A stretch of DNA of 64,000 nucleotides. Origin: Aphelocoma coerulescens. Lineage: Eukaryota > Chordata > Aves > Passeriformes > Corvidae. Positions 22,458-36,300 of this stretch are shown one piece after another. Under the pieces are notes generated by a model. That model searched no databases and was not told the origin of the DNA. It saw only the letters and a program-made list of their open reading frames with translations. The stretch covers positions 12,648,924-12,712,923 of the forward strand of contig NC_091023.1 in assembly GCF_041296385.1 (NCBI RefSeq), in the 5' to 3' direction. The position numbers and the translations under genes were made by a program. Position 1 is the stretch's first letter. Every line of letters starts with the position of its first letter.

Positions 22458-25400
22458 AATAGATATAGATACCATGGTTTTTAACAGTTGATGCCAAAGG
22501 TATAACCTGTTTGTTTGTTTTACTTACCTCTGTTCTTGTGTAATTATTTTCTAGAACTTGAAGCAAAATACAGAATACAAAGTAGTTCTGATCTTTTTTT
22601 TTCTTTTTAAATGTGCTGCATCTAATTGCATATAACTGTGTTCAGATGTGGAAACTTAAAAGTTTATCTCTAATTTACTGCATATTTCCCAATGGCAGAG
22701 AATTGTACCAGCACTGTACAAATTGTGTTGCTATAATTAACACTGGAGTGTACCAGCGTGTTTAAACACACTGGAAGGACCCCTTTACAGAACATACCCC
22801 AATTAGTGCTCTTCCTTAAAATGTTAAGTGCACCAAGACAATAAATCAGCAAGTGATCCTCAGAGCAGTAGTGACACTTGTAGTTTTCAGCTGTGTGGAA
22901 TATGAACCAGCAGCCTGCAGGTAAATATTTCTGGGTAGGCCCCCCACCAATCACCTGGGCTAAACAGGTTGCCAATACCCACTTGGCACAAATGTGTTTT
23001 TCAAGCAAAGGATCTATTGCTTTTTTTCTTATTCATGTAGCTCCCATATTAATGTCAAAGGAAACTATGTGTTTGTGAAAGGAAAATGGTTCCCCCGAGG
23101 GTGTCAAGTATTTTAAGGTAATGTTCTTCTGTTACATTTTATGCACTGCTTATTTTTATGAGCTGTTGTAATTGTTTAGGGTGTATGATTGCTTTAGGGC
23201 CTGTTGTCAGGTGTGGAATCACTGCATAAAAAGGGCTCATGAATGAAATACTGAGAATTCAGAAAAGAAACCTCTTTTTTTTCATGTCAGCAAAGCAAAT
23301 GCATAGTATTTGGAATAGGAACTCACATAAGGAATAGCAGAAACTGATAACTGCATGAGAACTGTGAAAATGCATGGTCCTAACTGACCAATTAGTGCCT
23401 GCAGTTATTGACATTTCAGTTATTCATTAAGTTATTCATTTCAGTTAGTCTGTATCAAAACCAGCTGGTCTGCTGGGAGGAAAGCTTGTAAGGGTGGCAT
23501 TGATTAAATACACTGAACCTGAGAGACCAGATTAGTGGTCATATTTCTAATTTGTAAATTATACATGCTTACAACGTAAACTGCTTGTTTATTCTCATTT
23601 TTGAGGAAGCCTTTTGACATGATTTTGGAAGTGCAGTGTTATCTGAGCTTATAGAATTGTCCCAAAGTAATTGTGAAACTTTTTTTTAAATGATCAGTCA
23701 GAGAGAACTTGATATTTCTTGAAAATAATCAAATTCACCATGGCTTGATACAAGCCATTTGTGTTCCTACTGCTACTACTATTTGAAAACTGATCATTTC
23801 CTCGGTTACAGAGGCACAGTAAACAGTGAAAAGACAACATGAGTAAGAGTTGTTCTGAATGTCAGTTAAGAATGGATAAAGATGACAACTATTGCAAAGA
23901 AAGCTTTCTATAAACCCAGAATAAATTTTTTTTGGCATGATGTGAAACTCTTGATTTAGAGATTTTTTTTGTATGGCTGGAAAAGTGTTTTAAGTTCCAT
24001 GGGGTGAGGTGTCCTCTTCTCGGAATGTTAGTGCTTTTCTACAGTTTTGTTCACCATTAACATGACAAGTTTTTACCAGGACTGAAATCCTCTTCCAGCA
24101 TTTTGTTCCATAGAACTGTAGCAATGGCTATAGTTTCCCACAAAAGGATTTCTGTTAAGGTGAGGAGTATTTGCCTTTACTCCTGTGTTTCTGTTTTACA
24201 GCAGTTATCTTTGGTGCAAGCCAGCTCATTTGGAGTTTAGTCTGCTAACTTGAGTGGTTCTGATGGATAAGTAATGAAAGTAATTCTTTTTACTAATGTA
24301 CCATTTTCTACCCAATCTTTGACCTAAAGAGTAAACCATGTCTGATTTGGGCCCAAGTGAGGAATGATGAATTAATTTGTATATAAGTTCAGTCTGGGGG
24401 TCAGATTTGTGGTTCATGATTGATGTGGATTGTCAACAGAATATGGGGACAACCTGTTTGTTACAAGCTGACTTATAAACCCAGTTGTTGACTCTTTTCT
24501 GATGTGTAACCTGGGCTCTAGCCCCAAATAAAATTCAACCTTCTGACATATTCCTGAAGCTGCTTTCTCAGAGCTTTCTTCTACATTGGAAATACATAAA
24601 CCCTACTTTGTAGATGCTTTTTGTCTATTTCTGATATATTTTTGAAAAAAGCCAGTACTGGTTACTTCAATATTGCTGTTTTTATTAACAAAACCAGTTC
24701 CTTTCCCCCTGGAAAATACAGTATTTCCCTTTAAGTCGATCTCTGATACCGTAGCTAGGTTACCAAATTGGCACAATAGGCAAGACATCTGGCTGGCCAA
24801 GTCTGTGTATCTGATGAGAAAATACTGCAGATGCAGGAATAAAATATTTGTCTTCAACAACAAATTTCTGTGGCTTACCTCATGTCCTGGAACTTCTTGC
24901 AAGCAACAGATATTTTTCTTCTCATTGCAAAGCTGCACTAGAACTGCATTAATCTACTTACCTATAACTTTCTGCTATAGAAATTGATTCTATCCAAAGC
25001 CATTTTTCTTATGTTCCCTTTCTTACCAAACTGCTTTCGTACTTCTCCCTCGTAGAGCAGGAAATGCCTGGATTGCAGGTGATCTTATGAATTAAAATCA
25101 AACCAGTTTATTACTTCAGTGACCACTTGGATTCTTCACAATGGTATTTTCCAATGTTTGATTCAAAACAGAATTCTGCAAAAATCAAATCATGTTTGAG
25201 CCCAACTTTGGGGAACAGGAATAGAAAATTAAAAAGGGGTATTAGAGAGTAATTTCCTCAGTATAAACTTCAGACAAGTCTCCAGCTTGGGATAAAAGCT
25301 TTTGAAACATTTTAAACTCATTGTCTTGTTTCTCAGTCTGAGTATTCCATATTCAGGTATAATATTTTCTTGCACTGCCATTGAGCTGGCCTTAGTACAT

Positions 25401-28400
25401 GAGAGCTGATCTTTCTAATTATGACTAATTGCTGAATTAATACAATCAGCTGATGCTTACATTTACCAGTGCAGCTGTTACCTACAGGAGAAGGGAGGGT
25501 TGCTGTGCTGGAGGGCTGCTTTGGCAGTCCCAGGACAGCCTGTGGCCCTGGAGCTCCAGGAAAGCAGCATCTCCTTGAAGGGTGAGCGTGGGTTGTGCTG
25601 TGCAGGCACAGACTGGAAGGATCCAGGTCACCCTGGGAAAGGACATCATCCATGTTCAGCCTTGCTTTGCAAAGTCTCCCAAGGCTGAGGACTGGGCACA
25701 AGTCCATAGCAGGAGTTGGGCTAAGATGGCAAAAAGAGACTGATTCCCAAACTGTATTTCAGTGTGTCAGCTTGCCTTGTGGTACTTAGTTTGAGTTTGC
25801 AATTTTTAAATCCAAGACTGGAAAGTTTTGGCCTACAGCTTCCTTGTGGCCACAGAAATTTTTTACTAAGCTGTGAGAGAATGAGTTTGCTTGGTTTGAA
25901 ATAATTTTGATACGTGTGTTCAATAGTACTTAAGAAATAGTTTCTGGGGTTTTTTTATATACCGTTTAACTTATTTTTGGCACTTACAGAAAATAACTGG
26001 TCCTCTTAATTTGTTTTCTGGGACATTTTACACTTGTATGTTGTTTACCTAAAAAATCAAGGTGACCTATTCTAGGAGTTTGGAAATGTGGTTTTGTCTT
26101 GAAATGCAAGAGGAACTTTAGTTGTTTTAATGTCTTTAGTATGGTGTGCAGTTACAGTGGGTAACAAATTCTAAATAATAGGGTAAAAATGTTTACAAGA
26201 TCTGAGTTTCTCTTATGGGTTGGCAAACTAAGATTTTCCAGTTACTTTTTAGCTCCAACTATCAGCTGATCAGGGGAAGAAATATCTGAATGGTGTTTTT
26301 CATCTCTGTGATTTTGTATTCAAGTGTGCATTAATGAAAGATGGTTAGATGGAACAGGGAATAACTTCAAGTAAAATTATGCACAGCCAAGCAAGTATAT
26401 ACACAGAAAAGCAAAGATAGCCTGACTCTGACTAATGAAGTTTGTAATCAGTGTTTTTGTGCTTGGTGGATTGCAGCTGGTCCCAAGAAGGCCCCATGTA
26501 ATCCTGGAGCTTAAAAAAGCTGAATCTCCTGGCTCTGGTTTAGTTCTCTATTCATGAACTCTGCTCTCTCTCCACCATTTCATTACTCAAGTATTCTACT
26601 AAATAGATTAGGTCATGTTGCACTTTTTATCTCTCCTTGCTTTTAATCAACATGTCCCAGATCGAGATGTGTGTCTTTTCTTTAGTTTTGTTGGTTGGTT
26701 GATTTTTGTTAATTTTATTTTTTTCTGTGAGGAAGGAGGAAAAAAGACCTGATGAAATATATGCTTCTCAAACTCTCTTAAGGCACAGAGTGATGTATTG
26801 GCATCTAGTAGGTTTGCCAGTGACAAAAGTTTTATGATTGTGATTTCACTAAAGTCAAAGGGAACAGAATGCAGTGTTATAATGCTGTAAAACCACTGTT
26901 GGGTCAAGATAATCAAAACCTAGTGTCTGTCTGTCTCAGTGGATTTATTCCTACTTTCTGTGTTGTCAGAAGACGGGAGGATGTGACTGATGTGAATTAG
27001 TGTCTTTACAGGCTTAAAAAATGAAAGGAAGAGGGGGAGGGCAAATTATCCCTGGTTGTAAGTGTTTGTAAACCCTTTCTCTTGTTTGTGAATTTACTAT
27101 ACAACAGCTTGAAACCCTGAGGACCTGCAGTTATTCTGCAAGGCCGTTGTAGGTAGTGATCTCTGGAGGCCATTGTATTTTAAGGCAGACCACGTCTTGT
27201 AAAACCAAACCCTTAAAGTTATAATTTATGCGTACATTTTTTGTATGCAAACCCTCCACCAATCTTGTGAAAAGCTTTTCAGATCAACTGCAAAATTTGG
27301 GTGCCTTCATTGACAACATGTGTAGTACTTTAAAGTCCAAGCTTTATTTTTTATTTCAGTCTTGGAAGACTGGGCAGACAAAATTCCAAGTTTGTAGTTT
27401 GCTTCTGTTGCCTGTGTGCTCAGACCTCACTAAGACTGGACTTGCAAGGCTGTCTGGTGAGAAAATTGCTGTTTAATGAATTAAATTGGCTTGGCCAAAG
27501 GTTTGGCTCCAGAGCAAGTGAAGTGAGGTTGGGTGGTAGGAAGAGGAGACTCTCTCAGACTACGGGGCTCCCATCCTGCTGTATCCTCACTCTCTTCAGT
27601 CCTGAGTCTTGACTGTTTTTAGTAACTCAAAGTGATGACTTTGAAATTATCTATTGAAATGCCACAAACTTGAGCTGCTTTGGGGCAAGGGAAATGGAGT
27701 CTTAAATCCATCAGGTTTACCCCACATAGCATTTTATTTAGTGTTGTGGAAACAAAATGTAGTAATTTCAAATGCTTCCAGTTGGAGTTGACTAGAGGTT
27801 CTTACAGAGTACAGATTACTGTAATAATGGTACTAGAACTTGATTATCCTTTAAAAACATGTACTGCAGGACTCTTCATGTCTTGCTATGGAATATGGTA
27901 AAAACTGAACTATACCTGTCAAATGAGCAAAGAACATATTGCAGAGTATTTTACACTTGCCCTGCTTGTATTTCCTCACTTTCTACCATATTTTGGATTT
28001 TTTTCTGAGAGTCTAACAACGATTAGTGCTAATTAAAACCTTGTAATGCTGGTTTTATGTAAATGAAATTGTCATTTCAAGTGGTGAATTTGACACGCAA
28101 CATATGTCGCTCTGTGTTTGACTGTTACCCCTTCTGGAGGAAGGCATATAAATGGGTGTTATCTTTTGTTTCAAGGCTGATGGTTTTTAGGGACCTTCTG
28201 AATGTACTTTTTTTTCTTATAATGAACATAATTCACGGAATCCTGAGGAAACCTGCATGGCATTGTCTCCACCTAGAGATGTTATTAAAATTCTACTCCA
28301 AACTGTGTTTCCATATGACCTGTGTGACTTCAAAGTGAGGTTAAACCTTAGCAGCTGCCTAAGTGCCGTTTCACTGTTACACATCTGTTTGGAACTTACT

Positions 28401-30303
28401 TTTGCAACTTTTATGTAGAAAAAAAATATTTCTCTTTGAATTTCTGAATCACTAGAAATGCTGGCTGCCATTAGTGTGGCTGTAAGTGGGTTTCTCTCTA
28501 ACGTAGGCGTCTTTGTATAGGAGGAAAATGCCATTGTTTTTAGACTGCATTTAAAATGCACCTTTTCTGAAAAGAAATGGAAGAGAGGAAATCCCCAAAG
28601 GAATCTGTTACACTCTTCTGATGTCTCTCTACTTAAAAGCTACAGTATATTTACACGCACCTAACCAAGTGGCCTCTGCACACGTGCATGCTAAATTCCC
28701 TCCCAGATTTGCAACAAAAGAAAGGTAAATATGGTTCAATGCTTGAAACTGAATTCAGTTTGAGATAGCAATACTTTCTCTGGCCTGGGAGGTCTATAAG
28801 CTCCAGACTGCTATTATGTGAGATGGACTAACCTGACAAGGTGATACTTTCTCATCATGATTGTGTGTCTGAAATATTTATTGTACAGAACTCTTGTCTT
28901 TCAAACAGGCAGAATAGTATTGAGACTGTGGAGAATGTTGTTGTCTGAAACACTTCAAAGAGCTGGAGTTGTATATTTCATTGCTAAAATGTGGTGTATG
29001 CGTATGAAGCAATAGTTGAGATCATGTCAGGCAAGTCTAATTCAGGTCTACCATTCTTGACAATGTCACTTTAACCATAACTTGGGCTCTGTCTTTCTGT
29101 GAGATACTTGAAAATACAAACTCAGTGGAAATTGTAGCCAGTTTTTATTCAGCAACTGAAAGGAGTCACAGGTTTGGAAGCATAGCTTACTCTGCCTTTG
29201 CTGGTTGCTTTCATTTATTTCTGTGACCCGAGAAAAGGAAAATGAAACAAAATTTCAAATACAGTTTCTGTTACGAATGAATCATGTCTTTCAACCTGTT
29301 TGTAGCCCTATGCACTACGCATTTTTGAGAGCTGGCTGCACTGAACATGCCAGCTGAGAGATGATGGGTGCATTTAGGATCACGACAATGGGTTTTGTTG
29401 TCCCTGATGTTTGTGTCCATGGGGACTCTGATGACCTGAATGTAAAAAAAAAAACAAAACAATTTAGAAACACATCTTCAAAAGCTGACTTTCATTTGCT
29501 GCTAGACTGTTTTGATTATTTAAGGACACTGCCTCTGTGGGTTTCTGCCTCTCTAGACTTTTTATCTAAAGTTCTGAAAGACATTATTTTGTTTGTAAGC
29601 TGTGTCATAAACAATGTCTTTATTATTTTTTTCTTGACTCTCCTTTTGTAACACAATGATAACAGATAATTTCTCATTGTTTCTCTATTATATCCTAAGA
29701 TAGAAAACAGCTGCTGCATTTATTATTAAGATATCTCTGCATACATGTAATTTGGCAAACATTTATGAACTGTAAGGATGCCAGATATTTCAGTGCAATC
29801 TGTTACAAAGACTAATCTTGTGTGTTTGTTCCTAGACTGAAGGTATAGGGGGAGTGACAACTCCCAACACTTCAGTGGTGGAACAACCCTACCACTTTGC
29901 TGAGTGGTAGATGCTCAGCTTTCTCTAAGTATTAATGGAATATAGGTAATCATATTTGTTACTGTGCCATGCCTGCTCTACTGTCATAGAGCATATGGTA
30001 TCCAAGGATGTGACAAGCTTGGCAAATACTTATTTATGCATTTCTCTTTGCCAGTAAAATATGTGTTCTCCTGTTTGGTTGTTAAATACCCAAGACCAGT
30101 GTCTGGTTGATGTTCAGCAAATATCTTATTTCATCAGTGTAAGCATGTATAAGTATGTATGAGCAAATACATGTTCTCAGACCCTCTAAGAGGAAAATAA
30201 CTTGATACCTTTGAATAGATATTACTTATTCAAACATAAACCACTAGCTGAAAATGTTTGGTGGCTCTGGGTTGTTGCAGAAATAAAAAGAAAGTGGTGC
30301 AAT
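22458..30303. other. Non-coding stretch, no gene seen
   Basis: AT-rich sequence with no supported gene, RNA gene or transposon. The longest frame is 124 codons on the minus strand at 25333-25707, over a slightly GC-richer patch, with no recognised motif. Short inverted repeats at 29850-29910 are noted among the findings. Confidence 0.65.
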
Positions 30304-30351
30304 TGTTCTTAGAAAGAACACAATTTTGGGCATGTTCTTTCTCTGAACATG
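30304..30351. promoter_or_regulatory. Two adjacent TGTTC/GAACA inverted repeats
   Basis: TGTTCTT-AGA-AAGAACA (30304-30320) is followed 10 bp later by CATGTTC-TTTCTCT-GAACATG (30331-30351). Each has 7-bp perfect arms. The arms contain TGTTCT or TGTTC and GAACA, the half-site words of steroid-receptor elements. However, their orientation and spacing differ from the classic AGAACAnnnTGTTCT, so receptor binding is only a possibility. The first repeat also extends with AATTG/CAATT outer arms into a bulged hairpin. Confidence 0.25.
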
Positions 30352-33300
30352 GTGGAAGAACAACAACAGTAGATCTTTCTTTCCTTGAATACCTATAAAT
30401 TTTACCTCTTCAGCAAGATTTTGCAGAGGTTATTTTAAACAGATATTCATTTGCTATATCTCAAACTTCAGTTAGGTAACTTATACGTAGAAATAAATTG
30501 TTAAAGGTAAGCAATTAAATAAATCTTTATGAAAGTCATGTTAGGCCTTAATACCTGTTTGGTCCCAATTTTTAAGGCATTTTCAGAGTTAAAATTAAAT
30601 ATACAGTGCAGCAATTGAGAATTTGTTTTTACCCAATTTAAACTTTTTAAAATCGATATAAAAGACTTTATAAAGAGCAGAGCAGAAAGTTGCTCTAATG
30701 TGTGGGAGCTCTAGCAAAAAAATTTATTACCTAGTTTTGTTCCTTCTCTCAGTGAAGGAGAAAAAGTTTTGTAAGCATGGTAGCATCCATGTGTTTTGTC
30801 TCTCAGTATCAGAGAGCTGGTGGTTGCTGCAGTCTAGAACCTGTGTATGTGTACAGTGAATCAGCCAATGCAATAGCTCAGGCAAACTCTATTAATTAAC
30901 ACTGTTTTAGGACTAGGCTGCATTCTCACAATGTGTTTTTGAATATCCCTAAAAATATTCCATCTATTTATGCAAGTACACGAGCTTATATATTCTATCA
31001 GTTGCCTGCAATCATTGGACCAATATAATTAGGGCTTTTGTTTTATTTTTGTTAATAATAAAATAAACAATTAGGACTTCCTGAAAAAAATAGTTGTTTC
31101 AGATGGAATTATAGCATGATTTTTAGGAATTCTAGCAGAAAATATTCTCTATAAAAGATGGCCATTAGTAAGGGCTGTGCATGGTTATTGATAAATTGTA
31201 TGCATGAGGAGACAGAGAGTAACTTCCCTCTTACGGTTTTAATGGTCTCTGAAGATACTATGCTGTAAATGCCTCTGTTAGAATATGGATCTACCCACTT
31301 AAAGTGGCTACATAAGAGCACAGACTAATTTCTTCAGTTATTAAATTATAAATGAAATTAAGTTGTCATGTTTCCTACTTGCGTGAAGACAAGGCTTCTT
31401 CTCTAAAGTGTATGTTTTTTTGTAAAATACAGTTTTTAACTTCCTAATTTTTTATTTTGAGTTATTTGTCTGCATTGTTCCTTAATAGTTTTTAATAGAC
31501 TAAAAAAAAGTTGGTTTGCTCCTTTACAGTGTCTGATAATAGCTCAGTTCTGGTGAAGAGGCAGCTGAAAACAGCTGGTTGATCCCCAAATAAACTACTA
31601 CATAAAGCAGCTGATGGATCAAATCTTTTTTGAGAGTTTGCACTCCACATGAGTCTAGGTTTCCTTGCTCTTCTTTGTATGCAATACTGCAGACTGCTCT
31701 GCATGAATCTGAAAATGTGTCAAATCCAGTCCAAAGTTTATGCAACAAAGTTCAATAGAAAAAGTGAGAGTAATTATTCAACCACTGTCTGACTTTTCTG
31801 TTCAGAATTGCATTTTTTGTCTTACATGCCAGCTATACGTTAAAGAAGTCTGACGAAAGTCAGGTCCACCAAGAAAAAAGGTATTATCAAACAGCCATTC
31901 TGTATGACATTCTACAATATTTATTCATAGCTTTGTAAAACAAAAAGAAAGCTTGGAAGAAAAGTAATGTTTTCCAAGAGTCTGGCAGCTAATATTTGGC
32001 TACATCATTAATTACCTTACAAAATATTAATTATAAGTGCAGTTTACCCTCAGATTGCTAGTACAAGTTGAAGGAGAAAGTTTCCATGTGAATCTGACTT
32101 TAATAATTTTATTTAATTTCATTTCCTTTTCCAAATATTATTTTTTCATTCCATTTTGAAAACTTCTGCTGTGTCAGAGAGCTCTATGCTCTTTTCACCA
32201 CTAAGTCTCCACAAGGATTTGTAGAAAATCTCTTCATTGGGCTTGAGATGGCAAGAAACAGTTTTAACCTATTTAATAACTTAGTTGATGCTTTCTTCTT
32301 CACAGCATTGGAAAAACTATGATACTTTAAAGCAAATTTAGAGTTCTAGGGGAAGGAACCTTGACCTTTGCCCCAGAATGAAATGTTCTTCTCCCTGAAG
32401 TCAGACTAGAAATTGGCGAATATAAATGCAAATTTCTCAATCCCTGGTTGTAGGGGTTAAGATGAATAGTTGGACTAAATTAATTCTTGTGTGTACCCCT
32501 TTATGGGTAAGTTGTAGTGAACTAGAGCCCTCTTTATTGAGGAACTGAAAAAATACCTCTTAAAAGTCCAGAGGTAGAATTACTATCAAAACTTGTATTC
32601 CTAGTAAAATATATCTAATGCTGCCTAGTTCACTGATAGCTATCATACTTCTTTTTTACTATTAGGAGTTGGCTTCCTGTGGCTATATAGAGTTGTAGTC
32701 ATTAATTGTAAGTAAACTGGTTGAAATGCCACACTTTCTAAATTGAATTTGCACTTGAACCAGTCCCCCAGAATGATTTCTAGGTGTTTTTAAATGGCTG
32801 TGATCTGGGTTCATTAAAAGGACTGTATTTTCTGTGTCTAAAAAACATTTGGGTAATTAGTTTTTGTAGAAACTTGCCTCTGTCAGTGAGATGCATATCA
32901 CAATCTTACAGATACATAATCAATAAACCAGGAATTCTGAGCCATGGTTCAAATTTCCTTCCAAGCTTTCCAGAAGTATTTATTTAGTCATTAGCCATGC
33001 CCATGCACTTATTGATCTTCAGTTTACAGCCAATTTTTTTTGGTGTAATTTTTTTTTGGTATAACTTGGCTGCACAGATGGGTTTGGTAGTTTCAAACAG
33101 GCAACTCTCTTATCCTCTTTTATAAGAATGAGGGGACTTGGTGGAGTTCCACTAAACACAAACTTTTTGATTTTTATGACACTGGTATTTCATCATGGTC
33201 AGTAAAACTTATCCTGAGTTTCTGGCTGGTTATTGCACTGCTTTACTATTAGTGAGCCATGGACTAGGACACCTGACTTGGTGCTGCTGTGAAGAGGAAA

Positions 33301-36300
33301 GCAGGAATTATCTCACACTCTACTTTTCCCCTTTATATTTATGACCTCTGTTGCAGGGCTAGGTAGCATAGTGTTTTTATGGCCTGAAGGAGATGAGTCA
33401 GCTAGAAAGTGTCTTGAAGTCTGAGGAGAAGCAGCTGATGATGTCTCTCTTAAGCTGTGGGCCAGATCCATTGAATCTGTCAGGGGTGTTGGGAATTTAT
33501 AATTTCTGGATACCATGCACTGCTCTATGCTCCTACAGTGATGTGTTAGAGCAGGGACTGTGAATGAATTCCAGTAGGAACCTAGAGAAAGGGATGTGTC
33601 TGGCAGGATAATTTGCTTCCTTAACAAGCACTTCATGATTTCAAAGCATAAATATTTAGAGTAAGTTGCTGATGTTTCTCAGAACATCTGTTTTTAAGTA
33701 AAAGCAGGGCCCTTTCACTGCTTTTGGTGTGCTGTGGCTTTCTCTGTGTTGCTGTCCAAGCCACTGGGAGCTTCACTGACAGTCCAAGCAATGAATTAAG
33801 TCTGCAGGCAACATGCAAATTATGGCAACTGAAAGGTGTAGTGTCATTTGGAAGATTATATGAAGGCTTATTATTCCTAGGCATCTACATGAGCAAAGCA
33901 ATGACCTCCTTTGTCCACCTCTTGCTTTCAGCTGGGATGGCTTAACCAAACCAGCTCAGGGCAGTGACATGGCACAGAACACCTGCCCTGCTGGGGGCTG
34001 GCACTGACTGACCATCTGCTCTTGCTCAAGCCCCTTCTCTTGGCTTCTGCAGTTTCTGCCACAGATGAGCTCATTAAAAAAACATTCTTTTTGGGGTGGG
34101 AGGGATGTCATTGTGTTTAGACAAAACTAAGTCTCTGAAGTCAACCCCTGTTCTCACTAGACCTTTCAATAAATGTACTTAATGAGAGTATCTTAATCCA
34201 GATAAATATTTCTTCTGGTTTGGTGCCAGTGTTTTCCTTCTGAAGTAGCTGAGTGTTTTGCACAGGGCTCATTTCCCTGCTGGTTCCCCCTAGATATTAC
34301 AGCAGTGGTGGCCCTGCTCAGGAATGGGTCCCGTGGGTGTTAATGTGAAATGAAGTGATGAAGGGATGGTTTCTTGCTCACAAAAAAAAAGCTGCAATAT
34401 TGTGTATGGCCACATACAGTGAGTTTTTAAGCTAGTGTTGTGGTGTATCTGAAAAGCTGAATAATTTTTGTAGTTTGAAGATAAGTGCTTATTTATACTT
34501 TACAGTCTTCCTATACATGTGCAGGGGGGCTGAAATATGCCTTCTTACTATTTCAGTTTGATTTTTAAGACCAAAGTTAAGGTTTTTACATTAAACTTCG
34601 AGGTTTTTGCCACTTTGATGTACCAGATCTACTTGCACTGGCAGAGGTGAATAGAGACCTTACTCTACCTCTTGTGAAGTAATGTATTATATTTTGTGAG
34701 GGAATGAATATTGGCCTTAGGGATTTCTCCAAGTCAAATAATGTGGGGTTCTCTGTGCTTGCAGTATTACTTTCATTGTCTCATAAATAACAGCTGTTTG
34801 TACTGGATTTGAATTGCCACAAAAATGGTTGAGATGGTAATTTTGAGTGCTTTATGCAACTTTTTAAAAAATGTAAGAAGTTATGATTTCACTCTTCAGT
34901 GCTGCAAAATTGGATCATTTTTTACATTGTTGGAATACAATGCAGATTTTAATGGTAAAAATAGCTCTGGGAATTAAAAAATTATGCACGAGGATGAATT
35001 AAATACACTGATAGAGGGAGGATAAGAGCCTGTGAATAGAAAGAATTTATGAAATTTTGTGATGTTTGCTTGTATACTCTCATCACAGGACAGGTATTTG
35101 AGAAATCTCATCTTTCTTGAATGAAGCTGATTGTGAAGAGCAATGTTATCTCTCTCTGTAGTATTTCTATTATTCCTCTGCTTCCTGGATGCATCATCCC
35201 AGGGCTCTTTCCAGGTACCTGTCCTACTTTGAGCCTGGGCAGGTTGCTAGGGAACTCATTAAAATTGTGGTAGAATAAGGTCTAGAGATAATCAGATTTC
35301 TCTGTCTTCTATTGCCTTTCCCCTTTTTCTGCAGTCTTTATAGTTTCAGAATTACACAAAACTCTGTGATGTAGTGGAGTACACCATATGCTAAACAATA
35401 GGTGCCTTTCAGCTCCACGGGCTGTGCCTATAAATCAGGAGAGGTGCTGCAATGTTCATCCTACCTATGTTGGCATCAGCTGCTCTTTGTTCCACAACTG
35501 AGTCAGAAAGTGCCATTTCAAACACGAGCAGAACAGACTGTGAGCACAGCAGAACTTGCTGGGAGGGGTGGGTGCAGGAGGGTTGTTTTATGCTTTGAGC
35601 CTAAATACTTGCAAACGATGGTGGTTGGGAAGCTGCAGTATTTTTCTGAAATGCTGATGTGAAATACAATTTTCTGTAATCTCTGCATACTGTCTTCAAC
35701 CTGCTGTGAGAGGGAGGGGTAGGCTTAATTATTTCAGAGCGCAATTTCCTTCCTAAATGCATCCAAGTCTGGTTCCTGTCTGGAAGGCAGATCGTGGCAG
35801 AGGATTGCTGGTGCCAATCCTGGATGTTTTCCATTTTCACAGATTTAGCTGAATTTTGCATATGACTTTGCAGATATGCAGCCTTTGGAGGGACTGAGTT
35901 CTGAGCCCAGAATGATTAATCTAATACTAATGGTCTTGCAGTCAAAGATCCTTCACAGATCTGTGATTGTGCATTGAAAAAGGGGTTACTTTTGGCATCT
36001 GCTTTTTATTTCTCTAAAATAAGACTTGTAAAAAAGTCCACTTGTGACTTTTGTGTTGAGAAAACAGAGTTGACTTCAGTCTTTGATATTCTCATTACTA
36101 GAAGATGGACTTCCATTTAATATCTGTCCTTATGCATGCATTTTAACAATATTTAGATTTTTCTGGAGGCTTTGTCAATATTTTTGAGACCTCTGAGCTT
36201 AATAATTGTATTCAGCAGAGATCTGGTTACTGTCTTGTCAAGCCAAAAAGGTCGTTTATTTTTTTCTAGATTGCCATACTGTCATTTCCTGCTTTGTACG

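Noticed and set aside
25333..25707. 124-codon minus-strand frame
   Set aside because: It lies over a GC-richer patch with frames on the other strand too (25500-25789). No motif is recognised.
33027..33072. CAGCCAA...TTGGCTG inverted repeat around T-rich repeats
   Set aside because: 7-bp arms with a 32-base low-complexity loop. Not convincing as a functional structure.
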